DNA of 64,000 bases from the NCBI GenBank assembly GCA_958450365.1, contig CAUEEP010000873.1, forward strand, positions 62,001 through 126,000. The letters run 5' to 3'. The notes under the pieces are model-generated. The model saw only the letters and a list, made by a program, of their open reading frames with translations. It had not been told where the DNA came from and made no database searches. The position numbers and the translations under genes are program-made. Numbering within the stretch: position 1 is the stretch's first letter; every line of letters starts with the position of its first letter. Positions 1 to 13,251 of the stretch are shown here, in pieces. The DNA comes from Mesorhabditis belari (taxonomy: Eukaryota; Nematoda; Chromadorea; Rhabditida; Rhabditidae).

Positions 1-3000
1 TCAAAGCAAATCTCCCCTCCGATTACCCATACCCACCAGGGAACAAATTGCTCAAGATTGGAGTCATCAGTGAGAGCTTCTGATATTTATCGTAGTATTT
101 TAAGTTCTAAAAATCAGATTTCACAGATGGACTAAATTTTGAGTTATTGGGCTGAATACTATGTGTTGTAATCCATCCCCTGCTCATTATTTTTTTATTA
201 GCGACTTTTCTCCAAACAAACGTTGGAACGCTAAAAATAAAAGGTGGTAAGTGTTTAATTTTAGGTATTTCAACACATTCACGACGAAGGGACCCACACG
301 GTGGGTCCCTAAGTGAGTAGGCGCGTGGGACGATGGGTCCCTCGATTTTTTGGCTGAGTCGTCAGATCGACCCGAAAATTTGTGAGAATACCAAATCGAT
401 AGTGGGAAACCCAAATCCGTTGTTAGATTTTTTTAAAAATGTCCCCCTGGCAAGATTTTGTGCCTTTTTCGACTGGGTGTGATGTCTCTCTTTCGTCCTG
501 TCTCTCTTTCGACTCTCGTCCGAGACGGCAGTTTTGTGAAAAACGGCCGTGAATGTGTTAAAATGAACTCTGGCCTGATTTGATGCAAATGCGCAAGTGA
601 ATTCGCATCTATCTTAAATTCTTAGAGGAGAAAGATAAAGAAAACGGTGCGACGAATTTTTCTGAAAATTTAGCTTTACTCCTAACTTTTTACGTTCCAT
701 CCTTTTTCGATTTACACCAAAGGAAAGCTCTGTAGAAGAAAGGGGTCAAATCGCATCACCGGATCTTTGTTAATCTTGACAACTCGTCTTCTCACCTCTT
801 GAAATTTTTCAAAACAAGAGCTTTCTAAAATACCTGAGAAGCATTTTGTAGAAAAAAGAAAGGACTTTTCAATAAAACAAACCATGTTTGTGTTTTGGTC
901 GATTCACCGTTTCTAAAACGGTCAATGAAGATACCATACCAACACATAGTACTCAACCTAATAAGTTGCTAATCAAGAGCAATTTGAAGCTGAAAAGCTA
1001 TTCAAGAAGCTAATTTCGAGCTACAGTTAAGGTCTGAGAGTTTTAAAGAAAAATAGCCAAACAAGACATTTATTCTACCCATTTTCAGCCACCGAAGTCT
1101 CCTCCCGCGACATTGGCCTTTCAGACACAGGTGGAGCGATTCCAATGGCAATGGACTACATAGTGCAGAATCAAATCCTGAACGATTACACTTATGAGTG
1201 AGTTAATAAGAAAAAACAACAATTTTTTAGTCATTTTGTCCAACAAGTGCTTGTAATTTGTTTTGTCAACGAGATTCTCTCCAGATTCTTCACCAACTAC
1301 ACGGATTGTGATGAAGCTACCGCTGCTGGAGTGGCCGTTCAAATGATCACCGATTATGGTGTCGATGTCATCATCGGACCACCGTGCACCACTTGTGAGT
1401 AACTGGACAGTTCTCAAGCAATGTTTGCTTGAAGAATTGTATTCTAAACTTTTATTTCAAATATCCTTTTTCAATCACTCTTCATCCATTTCAAACCAAA
1501 AATTTGATTCATTTCAATCCAACGCAAAAGGAACAGCTTGTCTGTTTCCGTTTTGTCTAAAAAATCGAACTCCGTCATTCGCCTAATCCCCCGATCCGAC
1601 AAATGAAGGTCAAAACTTAATTCTTTTCTCAAAAGATTCCGGAAAATTTCATTGGTTCTGCGAAAGAATAATAATGTAAAGGAATAAACTAAAATTCGTT
1701 ACTAATGCCAAAATGTTTATTTTAGTGAATTCCCGAGCTACATCGAAATTTGAGGATACTAGATCCAATAAAATGAATATTTCCAATTAATTCGCCGACC
1801 CCATGGAACAAATTTATGACTAAATATCTTCTTTTTGTGCCATCCACAAAGCAAGAAAAGAAATCTCTCTGTAAATGACTGGTGAAGTGTTCTTTGTACG
1901 CGCTCGTAATCGCTCTCCATCTGGCATACCCATCCGGTATAAGACGCTTCCCTTTTCATATCCGGAGGAGCAGTGAGCAAGCGAGCCGGTTGTTCCGTTT
2001 CGGACTATGCCTAAATTTATGGGAATAATTGGTGCTTTATTTTTAACTCGATTTTTGAGCACCCAGTGAACAGAAAAGTTCCGTTTTCTGGGTCTTGCAA
2101 TTAGTTGGTGAAACAGTACTAGCTAAATTCGGAGAACAAAGCGATCCAACTTGAAAGCTTTGTCTCTTGATTTTCTCAGGATTGGCTAATCCAGTCCAAC
2201 TCAATTTGGTGCTATTTGAAAACCGTCTTCGGCGTCACTATGCCCGAATTTTTGAGAACAATTTTTAAAATTCTACATCTCGTTATGCCAAGGCAGTTTG
2301 GTTTTAGTGCGAATCGGTCCTAACTCAGACCCATTCTTTACGATTTTGAATGGACAATATTTCCACCAAAGCTACAAAAACTACTCGTACTCAAGCCACA
2401 AAAAAGCACAAATTCCTGGCTTTCCTTGAACTAAAACCAACAAATTGCCAAAAAAAATAAATCCCACACAGAGTACCAAAAACTCAAAGAAACCTTGGAA
2501 AAATTCAACTTCTTTTCAAAAAATCTCATTAATTTTTCTCAGAAGTTCCCCGTTTCCATGTACCGAAACATAAAATTCCAGCAAAATTTTCGAAATCTCC
2601 CGAAAGAAGCCAAATTTCTCCAAGCTCATGTGATTTTTGGCGACAAAGATGAGAATTTTCTTTGGGGAAATTTTGAGTGGGTGTATTTTAAGGTTTTTCA
2701 ACTAAGGTTTCAATTTTCGAATATTTTTTTCTAGTATAGAACAGCGAAGATAAATGATTCGTACTTTGGGTGGGCAAATCAAGAAAACAAATTAGGAATG
2801 CTTGAAATTCCTTAAAGAAGCCAAACTGGAATCTGGTAATGATAAAAAAAACAAGCAAAGGCAAAAATTTGGCTTTCTGACGTAGAGTCGGCTCCGGAAT
2901 GGCTAAAAATGAGCAAATTTAAGGAAAAGAATCAAGTTGTAGAGTTCATTTTGACCAAAATAAGGTTTGATAAGATAGAATGAGCTCCAGAATGACTAAG

Positions 3001-6000
3001 AATGCCCAAATTTGAATAAAAAGTGAGGATTTGTTTCCAGTTTCGTGTAAAGTACTCAGGTTTTATAAGAAATTCGACAGGAATTGCCTGGGTGTACGAT
3101 AAACAAGTCAACTTTTCAAGTTCATTTGGACCATACGGTATAGGGTAGGAGTATATGGTATACGGTAAGCTACGGCTTGGGTATACGGTAGACATAGGAA
3201 AATTCCAACCAAAACTTAATTCCATCTTTGTTTTCTTAGCCGTCTCTTGGCCGATTGTTCCGAAATTATGTTTACAAATAGAAATTGGCATTTTCTGCTT
3301 GTAAACAAAATTTCAGAGTAAGCGGCCAAGAGACAGCTGAGAAGACGAAGGTGGAATTGGGTTTAGGCTGGAATCTTTCCATGTCTAGTATACGGTAAGA
3401 TACACCTTGGGATATACGGTAGGATGAGTCAAATTTTAAACTGAGTACAGAGTGATAGAGCTATCCTTTGAATACACTTGATAGCTTTGATGAAATTGTC
3501 CTTTTCCAGCAATCATCCCAGTCGCCATGCTCGCCGCCTATTACAACACCATTCAAATCGTTTGGGGTTATTCGACAGCCGCCGCGCTCACCGATAACAC
3601 ACGATTCCCGACACTCACCTCGATCACGCCGAATACGCTACAGTAAGCAAAATTTTTTGAAATGTTAAACGGAGAATTTAGTAGATATGATATTCGCCTG
3701 TGTAATCGGTAACCGCATCGGAATCTAAAGTTTTCAGTTGATGAGATCCGATCCGACCCAGATTTTATCCAAAAATAGAGCCAGTACTCATGGTTTTAAT
3801 GAATTACCTATAGCTGCTTTTGTAAAGAAAGCTTGTATTATCTTACACATCAAAATAAATAAATATATATTCAGAGAACGAATATTCGAAATAAATATTT
3901 GTTTTAGAATGGGTTACGGCTTGCTGGCACTGATGAATCTTTATGGATGGTTTGTTTTGGATAATAAATAGCCAATAAACTTATTTTAATAAACTATAAA
4001 TAGTCAATAAACTTATTTTATCTCAAGTTTTACAATTACCTAATATCCAGATGAGCTGCTGTAATCTAAACTGCTTCAGGTCACAATTCGGTATCGTTTA
4101 CAACGATGACGTGGTGGGCTTTTGCGAGGGTCTCGTCACCGATGTTGAGGTGAGGGCTGAAAACTTACAGTATGCCTAAACACTCTTTCTGACCTATATT
4201 TTTATACTTTGTCGCTCAATTTATATTCATTTTAGACAGCCGCTCAATCGTTACCCCAAAATTTCACAATCAACTATCGTTACCGTTTACCGTCTGGCTC
4301 GTACGCGGATGAAACGACAGCCATGAAAAGGATGAAATCGAGAGCAAGAAGTAATACTATTAGGGTCTAAAACATGACCGTAACTTGTAAATTTAATACC
4401 CGTTGCAATAAGCCAGATTACCGTAACCAGTATCTGGTACAGGAACCCTCACTATTATAACCTATAACTCACAGACGAATGATCTTTTCGAAGAGCTTTT
4501 TTTGACAGGCAGAGCTTTCCGACGATTTTTTTCTAGTGTCAATAAGCACTGTAATGGCTTAGAAATAGTCTGTTTTTCAGAAATTTCTTCGGTGGCAGGA
4601 CTCGCATCGGAAACCGCATCGGTTCTATAATCCGGCTCACTATCCTCTAGGCCCCCGCTGCTTCTTCTCTTCCCTCGCGTGTGGCGCGCCTTTATTGGCC
4701 AGGGGGCAATTTTTTAAAAATCGTGGTAATTTCAAATGCATTTTTCTGACCAGGATTTTCATTTGAACAAAAACGGAATAGCTATTTGAAATGCCCATAT
4801 TCGGCTGATATTTGCACTTATCCTAAAACGTCATCCCCAGTTTGGATCATTGCCTTCTCAGTGCCTTTTACAGCAACCCAGACTACCGTTACCTCCCTCA
4901 ATTAATGCTTGTTACAGTAAACTGAAACTTTTTCATGTTACCGTAACCAGTTCCCAAATTCTTTAGTCATCGTGATGTGCCTCGATGGAAGTACTCGTCG
5001 ACAAATGTTGCTGGTTGTGAAAGATCTGAACATGACAAGTCCAGACTATGTTTACATTCTGTTATCAATGAGAGGCACTGGTTTTGGTCTGCAAGCTATC
5101 TCGAATTACTCGAATGAAGTTTGTAAGTGGTTGAAAAACTTGAAAAATTGCCTGCGAAATGTCCAAAATTAAGTGTGGGCTCAGGGGGGTCAACTTGGGG
5201 TCAACTTTGCTTAAGTTTTACACCAAAAAGTTAGTTTTTTTTGGACCATAATTTTAGTGGACAACGGTTTCACTCCACAATGGGTCGATTTGACGAATAA
5301 ACCACCGGATGGACGGGATGCTGATGCAAAAGCGGCTTCGGCACGGTTTTTGATCGTAAGTAATTTCTTTTCACATTCTGATACAAAGCGCGGACGTCAA
5401 AAGCCGCCGTTGATCTGGGTTTTGACCTTGCTCAGCCTAGCTTCAGCCGCTCAACCAAAAAAGTCTTTGAGGCCTCAGAAGGCATGCCTGAAATTGGCTT
5501 CTGGCCAGGCTCTAGCTTGGCTTAATTATTTTTCAATCTACAGTACCCGTTTAGATTGACACAGCCAACCTCGCAGCTCAAGGCACAAACACTGCAACAT
5601 TGAAACAAGAAGTCTTTCAAAGGGTATAAAAGATTTAAGAGTATTCGGATTCAATAAGCAACCCAGGTGACAGAATGGCCATTCTACTGTCAAACCTCGT
5701 ACTGCCAACTGTTGTACAATGTATCTGGGGCAAGTTTCATTTGATCTTTCTCTCAGAAAATTCAATCCAGGTCGGTAACTTCATCTCATATCAATACGAT
5801 GCAATGCTCTTCTATGCTTATGCGATGAATGCGACACTCAACCAAGATCCTGTCAATGGATTAAATGATATGGATCTCTACTTGAGTGTCAAGAATCAAG
5901 TGCATTTTACCGGTGAGTGTTACGGAGATCAGATTCTTATTGGGAGTCAGGCTTAGAATAAAGCCCAATGATGCCAAGTTAGAGCCCTTTTTCAGGTCTT

Positions 6001-9000
6001 AAACTGACTACTTCTGATCTCAACTTACCCAATACAAGCTCCTGGCTTCGCTTGTCTTACGTATAGTCGCTTCTGCGTAACAGATCTTAGATTTTTATAC
6101 CGAAGCAGAGATATTCTAAGACTTTTTTCAGGCCCTAGAGCCTGACTAGGCCGGGTCAGCCAGAGCTGAGCTAAAAAGTCCAGTACTTTTCTCTATGGGT
6201 TAGACCAGTAAAGTTAGGCAAGACAAGGCTGGAGCTTATACTTTTGACGTTTGGAACAAGCTGGTCCTGAGGGACACTCGTTCTTTGGTTTGAGTTGGGA
6301 TTGGTTCCTAGGGTAAACTACGATAGAATAACAATTGTGGCAGCGTAGGCAGCCCAACCTCAAGCATTTTTCGACACAACAAAGCTCATAACTCAAACCA
6401 ACTCAGAAAAACTATGTGCAAATCAAGAAACATTTTAGAAAGCATTGTGTAAATTCTTCCATACACAATACGTTCGTAACACATTTATCCAAATCCCAAA
6501 GGTACTAAAGGCTAAGAAATTACGCGCAAGACGTGAGATGACAGATATATGCAAGAGAATAAAGAAACAAAGAAATCCACAAAGCGGTAAATTAGAAGTA
6601 GGAAAGAAATCTTCAGAAAAGCGCAACTGATCCTTTTTCAAAAAAAAAAAAAACCTTTGCGACAAGGGAGCAACGTTTAGGAAAGGCAAACAAAACAAGT
6701 GCGAAACAGAATTAACAAGCAACCTTTGCAACCACATCAGTCTCTAGCAATGACAACCCATCCAAGTCTATATCTATTTTTCAGGCTGGTCCGGGAACGT
6801 TCAAATGACCCCAAATGGAAGTCGTCTACCCACATTTTTCGTCTATGGTTTGGATGTGAATAGTAAACCGCAAATATTCGTCAATCTCACCTACGCGTAT
6901 AGTGGAGAGCTGATGGTTTGATCTTCCGATATTGGATAAGTAATGATCAATATTAGACAGCCACTCCCACCTACACCGATCCGTCAACATCGATCTGGGT
7001 GAACCGAGGCGGCTTTCAACCAGCAGATGAGCCCGTTTGCGGGTAAATAGTTATATTGACAAGCTCAATAGCTAGTATTTGATATTATTATATTATAGCT
7101 TCACCGGTACCGATTGCCCGCTGACCACCTGGGAACAAAGTGGAGCTTATATCATAGCTGGATGTGCGGTGGCTGCCTTCTTGGTTGTTGTGCTGCTTTT
7201 CTTTGGCTTTTATGCAATCAGGTGAACCAGACTCATATCCAGGCTGCCTGTTTTAAACCCAAAAATCAAGAGATTGATTCTGTTAAGCAGTTGATTCTAA
7301 TTTTAGATGAGAGTTGGTAAATCAAGTCTCAAGGGACGAATCTTCCCTTGACATTCCTGGGTGAATTTAAAGATTTCTACCAAATTGCTTTAACAAGGAC
7401 ATTATTTTAAACGATATAGCCTGTGGCAGCCACTGCGACTTCCTCTAGTAATCTTAATCCCGTAGTCACAATGTTTGCGTCGGCGCAAGCAAATTCCAAA
7501 GGACCGGTTAATCGATCAACGGCTCCACTATCAATAAGTTGACTCCAGATAGCCTGAAATGATTGTATCGAGTTATCATGGTCGCTATTCTTTTCGATAA
7601 ATGGGGGTTCATCTTGCATACATCTCTTGAATCCCGCCTTAAGAAAACAATTTAAAAATCCGCTTTAACGTCATTCCAGGATTCATCGAGTAAATATAGT
7701 GCATCCAAAAGATGAAAAACGGTTAAAATTGACCAAATTTTAATTCCATTTTTGGAGATAGCCCTCAAATAGACTCTCAAGAACTCTCAAGATCGAACTC
7801 TCAAGAACAACTAAGCAGAACCGGCCGATGGGAAAATCTAGCTGACAAGACAGATGAAAGAGTTGCGGTTCTGACTAGAGAAGGGCGCTAGGTCACCGTG
7901 GGATTTCGACACGAGACCTAGCTCATTTGATAGGAAATCAAATGTGGATTCCGAATCTCTAATCAAAATCTGCAGAACAGCTCGCAAACGCAAGGTATTT
8001 TCTAATTTCAGAGAAAGACGTCGAGAAACGGAACGCCAAAACGCCGAGTGGCGAATCAATCAGAACCAACTGGAGAAGCCGAGGGGAAAAGTGGGTTTTA
8101 TTATTGAAAACCAAACACTATCCAGTTGTTTTTAGTCAAAAATCATAAAAGGTCGGGCAATTTTCAGTGTTCACAAGTGGAAAATGTAGTTCTATTTGAA
8201 ATTTTCAATTCCAGCACGATGAACGAAGCATGCGCTCATTGCGATCGTCCAAATCCTCCGTTTCAGGCACTGGATCGAAATTCTCCTTTGGAAGCAAGCA
8301 CAATGATAGTGGTACGGTAGAAAATATGAATATTTCAATTTTTAGCCAAATCTTTTCATTTCTAAACCGATTCCAGATCGAATGAGCTATTTCTTGTTCA
8401 TGGGCGATCCGGTGATGGCGATGAAACACAAAGTGGTGTCAAGATTGACTATCGAGGATCATCACGAGTTGAGATTGGTAAATACGAGTTGAAAATGTTA
8501 AAAATTAGCTTTGGTAGCCTCACTTTAACCGTCTTACGTTTCTGAACAATTTAAGATTATCATTCAATCAAAATATTATTAGATTCGTCGAATGGAGCAC
8601 GATAACGTTCATCGTTTCATCGGTTTATGCGAAGAGGCGAGTCCCGTGTTGACCATTTGGAGATTGGCGTCGAGGGGATCACTAGAGGTAATAAACATAT
8701 TAAATTTCTTGATTTGCTCACAAGGAAAGGTACCAAAAAGGGTGTGAGACTTTTAAACGGCGATGAGATGAAAAGCTTCTCGAACATGACGAATCCGTTG
8801 ATGTGTTTATTTTGCCCACGGGCCCTGGCTTTCGAGGAAAGCGCACGCAAAGTTTCGGATTGAATGAATCCCGAAAATGAATGCGACCTTATCATCAAAA
8901 ACATCGAAAACAACAAAACTTTTGCTGATCTATTTTTAAAACATTGTTTTCAATGATAAAATCGCATTTTCCGGACCTGAGATGTCAAAATTTGGAATTA

Positions 9001-12000
9001 GCATCAAAAAACTGGTCCAAAAAAAGTCAATTTCGAAAAAATTTGTTTTTGTTCAAAAAAAAGTAGATTTAAAAAAAAAGACTTGTTAACTCTTGTTTTA
9101 TTCAGCAAGTCCTAACCGGTAGTAGCATGAACATCGATGGTTTCTTCATGTATTCCCTGATTCGAGATCTCGTCGAAGGAATGTGTTACATCAATAAGTC
9201 ATTCTTGAAGGGACATCGGAGATTATCGTGGGTTTTTGAGCCACTTTAAGATCCATTCACCTTTTTCAGATCTCAAGTCTGTTACATCGATGATCGGTGG
9301 CAATTGAAAGTTGGCGGATATGGGCTGACTTTTATTAGAGGATTGGAGCAAACCACGAAGAAGGGTTTGTTCCTAAATTCTAGAAGCAATGAGCTTTAGA
9401 AATCTAGTTCTTTTAAATCTAGCAGATTTTAGTAGTTGAAAAATCTGGCTAACGGTTTTGGGCTTCAGATCAACAATAGTAGATCGGTTTTTCCAAAATC
9501 CCACAGTTCTTTTAAAGCTTTCAAATCTCTTAATTCTTTGAACCACTGGACCTTTATGATTTGACAATGTCAATACTTCAAAAATTCATCTAACGGTTTT
9601 GTCTTTTTCAGAGCAACTCTGGTTCGCTCCTGAAAAACTCCGTGAGCCAATGACACCTCCAATCGAAGAACACGATATCTACTCATTTGCCATCATTTCT
9701 TCAGAGATTATCACCCGAAAAACCGCATTCGATATGGAGAATCGAAGGGAAAAAGTTGAAGGTTAGAAAAGAAGACTTTATTTTGAAGAAGTCGAATTTC
9801 AGAAGTGACCTATATGATCAAAAAAGGAGGATCAGTACCGTTGAGACCAGACCTAGTGGTGGCTGACGAGGCCGATGTCAATCCGGCTTTGGTGAGGGAA
9901 TTTCGAGAATTTATTCACTATTCGTATGCACAATATAGCTAATCAATGGTTTTTGAATTTTCCCATGTTTTCAGCTTCATCTCATTCGCGATTGCTGGCA
10001 CGAAGAACCCCAAAATCGACCGAGATTCGAAACGATTAAGTCACTGATTGCAGCAATGGTGACTTGATTTTGATCCAATTGAACTTTAAGCTCAGATTTG
10101 CAAAGATTCTCTAAGCTTCGTGTCGCTTCCTATCTCCAGAGTTATCGCTAGCTATTGTGTAAATAGAAATCACAGCTGAAATCACCACTATTCTAGTTAT
10201 TAGTGGCTTGTTTATCGCTCAGCTAGGGCCGAATAGAAGGCACAGCTTGTATTTTTCTATTCTGCACTAACTTTGGCTGATAAACAAGGTTAAAGTAAAA
10301 GATTTCAGAATGTGAACAGAATACTGTAATTTTACCTTATCTATAGAAACTGAATTCAAATGAATTCGAAAAGAAAGAAAGCAAAGTGCAAAGCAAAGTG
10401 ACTCAAAAATATTCCACAACACAACAATTCGTACAAATCTTATCATGAAATCAAATTCCAGGGCTCTGATCGAAAACAAAATCTCATGGATCACGTGTTT
10501 AACATTTTAGAGAACTATGCAGAGACTCTAGAAAAAGAGGTAATGGCAACGCCGAAAGACAATCTAAGTTGTTTCGTGAATCTTGAAGCATTACATGAAA
10601 GCTAAATCCAATAATTCCCTTCAGGTACAAGACCGAACCGGAGAACTCGTCGAGGAAAAGAAAAAAAGTGACATTCTTCTTTACCGAATGCTACCAAGGT
10701 AAAAGCTGGATGTCGCAGTGGATTTTAAACCAATTTTAGACAAGTGGCTGACCGGTTGAAGCTGGGTCAAACCGTGGAACCCGAAGCCTATGACAGTGTC
10801 ACGATTTTCTTCTCGGATGTCGTGAAATTCACGAATTTGGCCGCAAAATGCACACCATTACAAGTAAAAAGCGAATTTCTTCAAATATTGCAAATTTCCT
10901 TTAGATTGTCAATCTTTTAAACGATTTGTACTCGACCTTTGATCAGATCATTGAAGAACACGGGGTTTACAAAGTACTGTCACTTGGCTGTGCCATAGAA
11001 TTACCGTAATCTAGGTAGAAACGATTGGCGATGGATATCTTTGTGTATCCGGCTTACCGCATCGGAATGGAATCCAACACATCAGGGATATTGCCGAAAT
11101 GTCACTGGGATTCTTGAAGGCTATTCAGGTAGACAGATTACGGTATTGAAGGACAACATTTAGCTTAGCACATTGGCGATAGCGTGGGCCACCGGTGACC
11201 CCCGAGTGGACTGCCGTCTGGGACGGTGTGGGTCGCCGGTGTTCCACAATCATAAAGTTAGATAAACTGATAAAGGTGAAAAAACGTTATTTGGGGTTTT
11301 CAAAGATGGAGAATTCAAGTTTCGAGATAGTTTTGAATATAACAGTGGTTTGACAGATCAAAACTCAACCTAAACTTGTCCTGTCGCAACACTCAGACTT
11401 ATTCTTAAATTTTCGGAAAAATTCCTAGCACAGGACGCTCTCATTCCACTATTCTGAAAGCTATTCATACTGTATCGAGATTTTTATCACTCGAGCTTTC
11501 GCCATTGAAGGACACATTTTAAACGTTAAGGCTTTCTTAAGTCAGCGGATTACGATATCAGAAACCAGCAATTAAGCTTTGGTCTTGCCAATCAGTAGGT
11601 TTCTCTGAAACAGTTAAACATTTCAGTACTTCCGAGTCCCGCACATTCCCACCGAGCGGATCAATCTCCGAATCGGTCTCCATTCTGGATCATGTGTAGC
11701 CGGAGTGGTTGGATTGACAATGCCAAGGTTTGGAGTGAAAAACAATAGTTTTCATTGTCCTATTTCCAGATATTGCCTCTTCGGTGACAGTGTGAACACG
11801 GCATCTCGTATGGAAAGCAATGGAAAACGTAGGTTCCCCTCGTTGCAAGTTTCATCTTCAAAGTTCAGCCGGTCAAATTCATATGTCCGATGCAGCCAAT
11901 TCGATGATTCAACGATATGGCGGATATGTGACGGAACCGAGAGGAGAAGTCATCATAAAAGTAAGTCAGGAAGGGAATGGGAATTAGTTTGCACAAGGTG

Positions 12001-12901
12001 ACCAGAAATAACCCGGACAAACCTTTTTGACTCGATCTTCACATGCAGATAGACTAAATAAAAAACCTTTCAAAATCGTTAATTATACACTCTTAGTAAC
12101 TCAAATCCAAAAGATTTCGGTCCTAGGCCGTTTCTGTAAGTTCTAGGAGTTGAAAGAAGCAGCTCGTTGAAACCCCCTTCGGCCACGGCTCTTTTTGCAC
12201 AAACGCGGTTCGTTCTCCTTTCGTTTAGTACCTTTGAGGTTTGGGCAATTTATTTGAGCCAAAGTACCACAAATAAATCTTAATTTTTCTCTCTAATTCT
12301 TTTCTTTCTATCGCCACCAAAGATCCACGAAATAGACAAGCCTAGATTACGGTAACCGGAAAAGTTAAACGAAAAATGACAATTTCTGGTGCCCTGAATT
12401 CTTTAATTTCTATTTGTAAGTTCAAAATCAAGCATCGATGCGTTTATACTACTGAGTTCAAAGTAGACGATAAGAACAATCCCACATAACCTGAATCATT
12501 CTTAAAGAATTAAGTGTGTCAGAATAGCACAAAGTACATCTGAGCTAGTTGATTATGCAAATTTTTCAGGGTAAGGGAGTGATGTCAACGTATTGGTTGC
12601 TTGGCCGAGTGGACGAGCCAATTCTTCCATCAATGAGTCAAAATCGAAGTGAGGAGCCGCTCGTTCAACCAAGAGACGTTGAAGAGAGCAGATTTGTAAG
12701 TTCAAAAGATCACATATTGGCTTTTTGTCAGAAATGACACCATTCATAGTTCCAAGTCCTATAAACCACCAAAGTTTCCGTTTTTTTCAGGATCCGATGA
12801 TCGAGGATCTGGGAGGGGAGCAAGTGGAAGATCTCGGCATTTATCGAAGTCATCTCAAGAAATTGCCCATCAATCAACCCGATGAGATCCAACCGGCATA
12901 G
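1..12901 (+). CDS. receptor-type guanylyl cyclase A (5' truncated by window)
   Basis: Single-pass receptor that makes cGMP; in nematodes this family acts in sensory neurons. About 30 short exons can be followed. The ectodomain (ANF-receptor type) runs from base 1 to about 7120, with landmarks such as DVIIGPPC near 1370 and a Cys-containing juxtamembrane piece ending FTGTDCP. The membrane segment is at 7141-7218 ([18 protein letters not shown]). A basic linker ([13 protein letters not shown], 8010-8095) leads into a kinase-homology domain, 8376-10058, which has no glycine loop and has lost the usual HGNL motif (reads HRRLSS). The cyclase domain is at 10739-11957: FFSDVV and GDGY supply the two metal Asp residues, VETIGD the Glu and [10 protein letters not shown] the Cys that specify GTP, and NTASRMES the Arg. 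The tail starts [13 protein letters not shown] at 12569 and ends at the TAG at 12899. The signal peptide lies upstream of the window. All catalytic residues are present, so it looks functional. Confidence 0.93.
1410..3508. other. long intron of guanylyl cyclase A
   Basis: Between the exon ending in the GPPCTT coding segment and the exon [14 protein letters not shown] at about 3512. Apart from the hairpin MITE at 3188-3390 and a cluster of TATACGGTA-like words at 3130-3200 and 3390-3425 I see nothing coding in it. Confidence 0.6.
3188..3390. repeat. hairpin MITE, family H (copy 1), in guanylyl cyclase A intron
   Basis: About 200 bp with two arms that are reverse complements: the left arm carries AATTCCATCTTTGTTTTC and GCCGTCTCTTGGCC, the right arm GGCCAAGAGACAGC and GAAGGTGGAATTGGG. 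A second copy with the same arms and centre is at 58390-58575 in the intron of a 7TM receptor. The flanks hold repeats of TATACGGTA. It has no coding potential. Confidence 0.75.
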
Positions 12902-13251
12902 AAAATGGGATTCAGGCTTCACTTATCAATGTTTTTACTTTTCAAAATGCATTTGGTCATTTTACATGCAAAACACATTGTGTTTAAGCTTTTTTTTATT
13001 CTCTCTTTTCAAGATTTTGAAACTCGTTGAAGTTTGAATACATTAAATAACGATTTCCTTGTCATTATTTCAAAACGTGAAACACAAAAAGTTAACTGAT
13101 GCAAGAAAAATGCTCTTAGGCCAAAAATTAAAGATTTGTTGGTTAGAGATTAGAGATTAAAAAGGGTCCACGCATGCATTTTGGACTCTTTGGTTTAAGC
13201 TATAGAATGTTTTGACTTTTGATTTGAACTTGGAACTATTTATTTGATGTA
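12902..13251. other. convergent intergenic spacer
   Basis: Spacer between the 3' ends of guanylyl cyclase A (+) and a sulfotransferase (-). It is AT-rich, with ATTAAA/AATAAC words near 13043 that may serve for polyadenylation. No further gene is visible. Confidence 0.5.

Noticed and set aside
2495..2734. Overlapping open frames on both strands
   Set aside because: They lie deep in an intron of guanylyl cyclase A, have repetitive Phe/Asn/Lys composition and no splice support.
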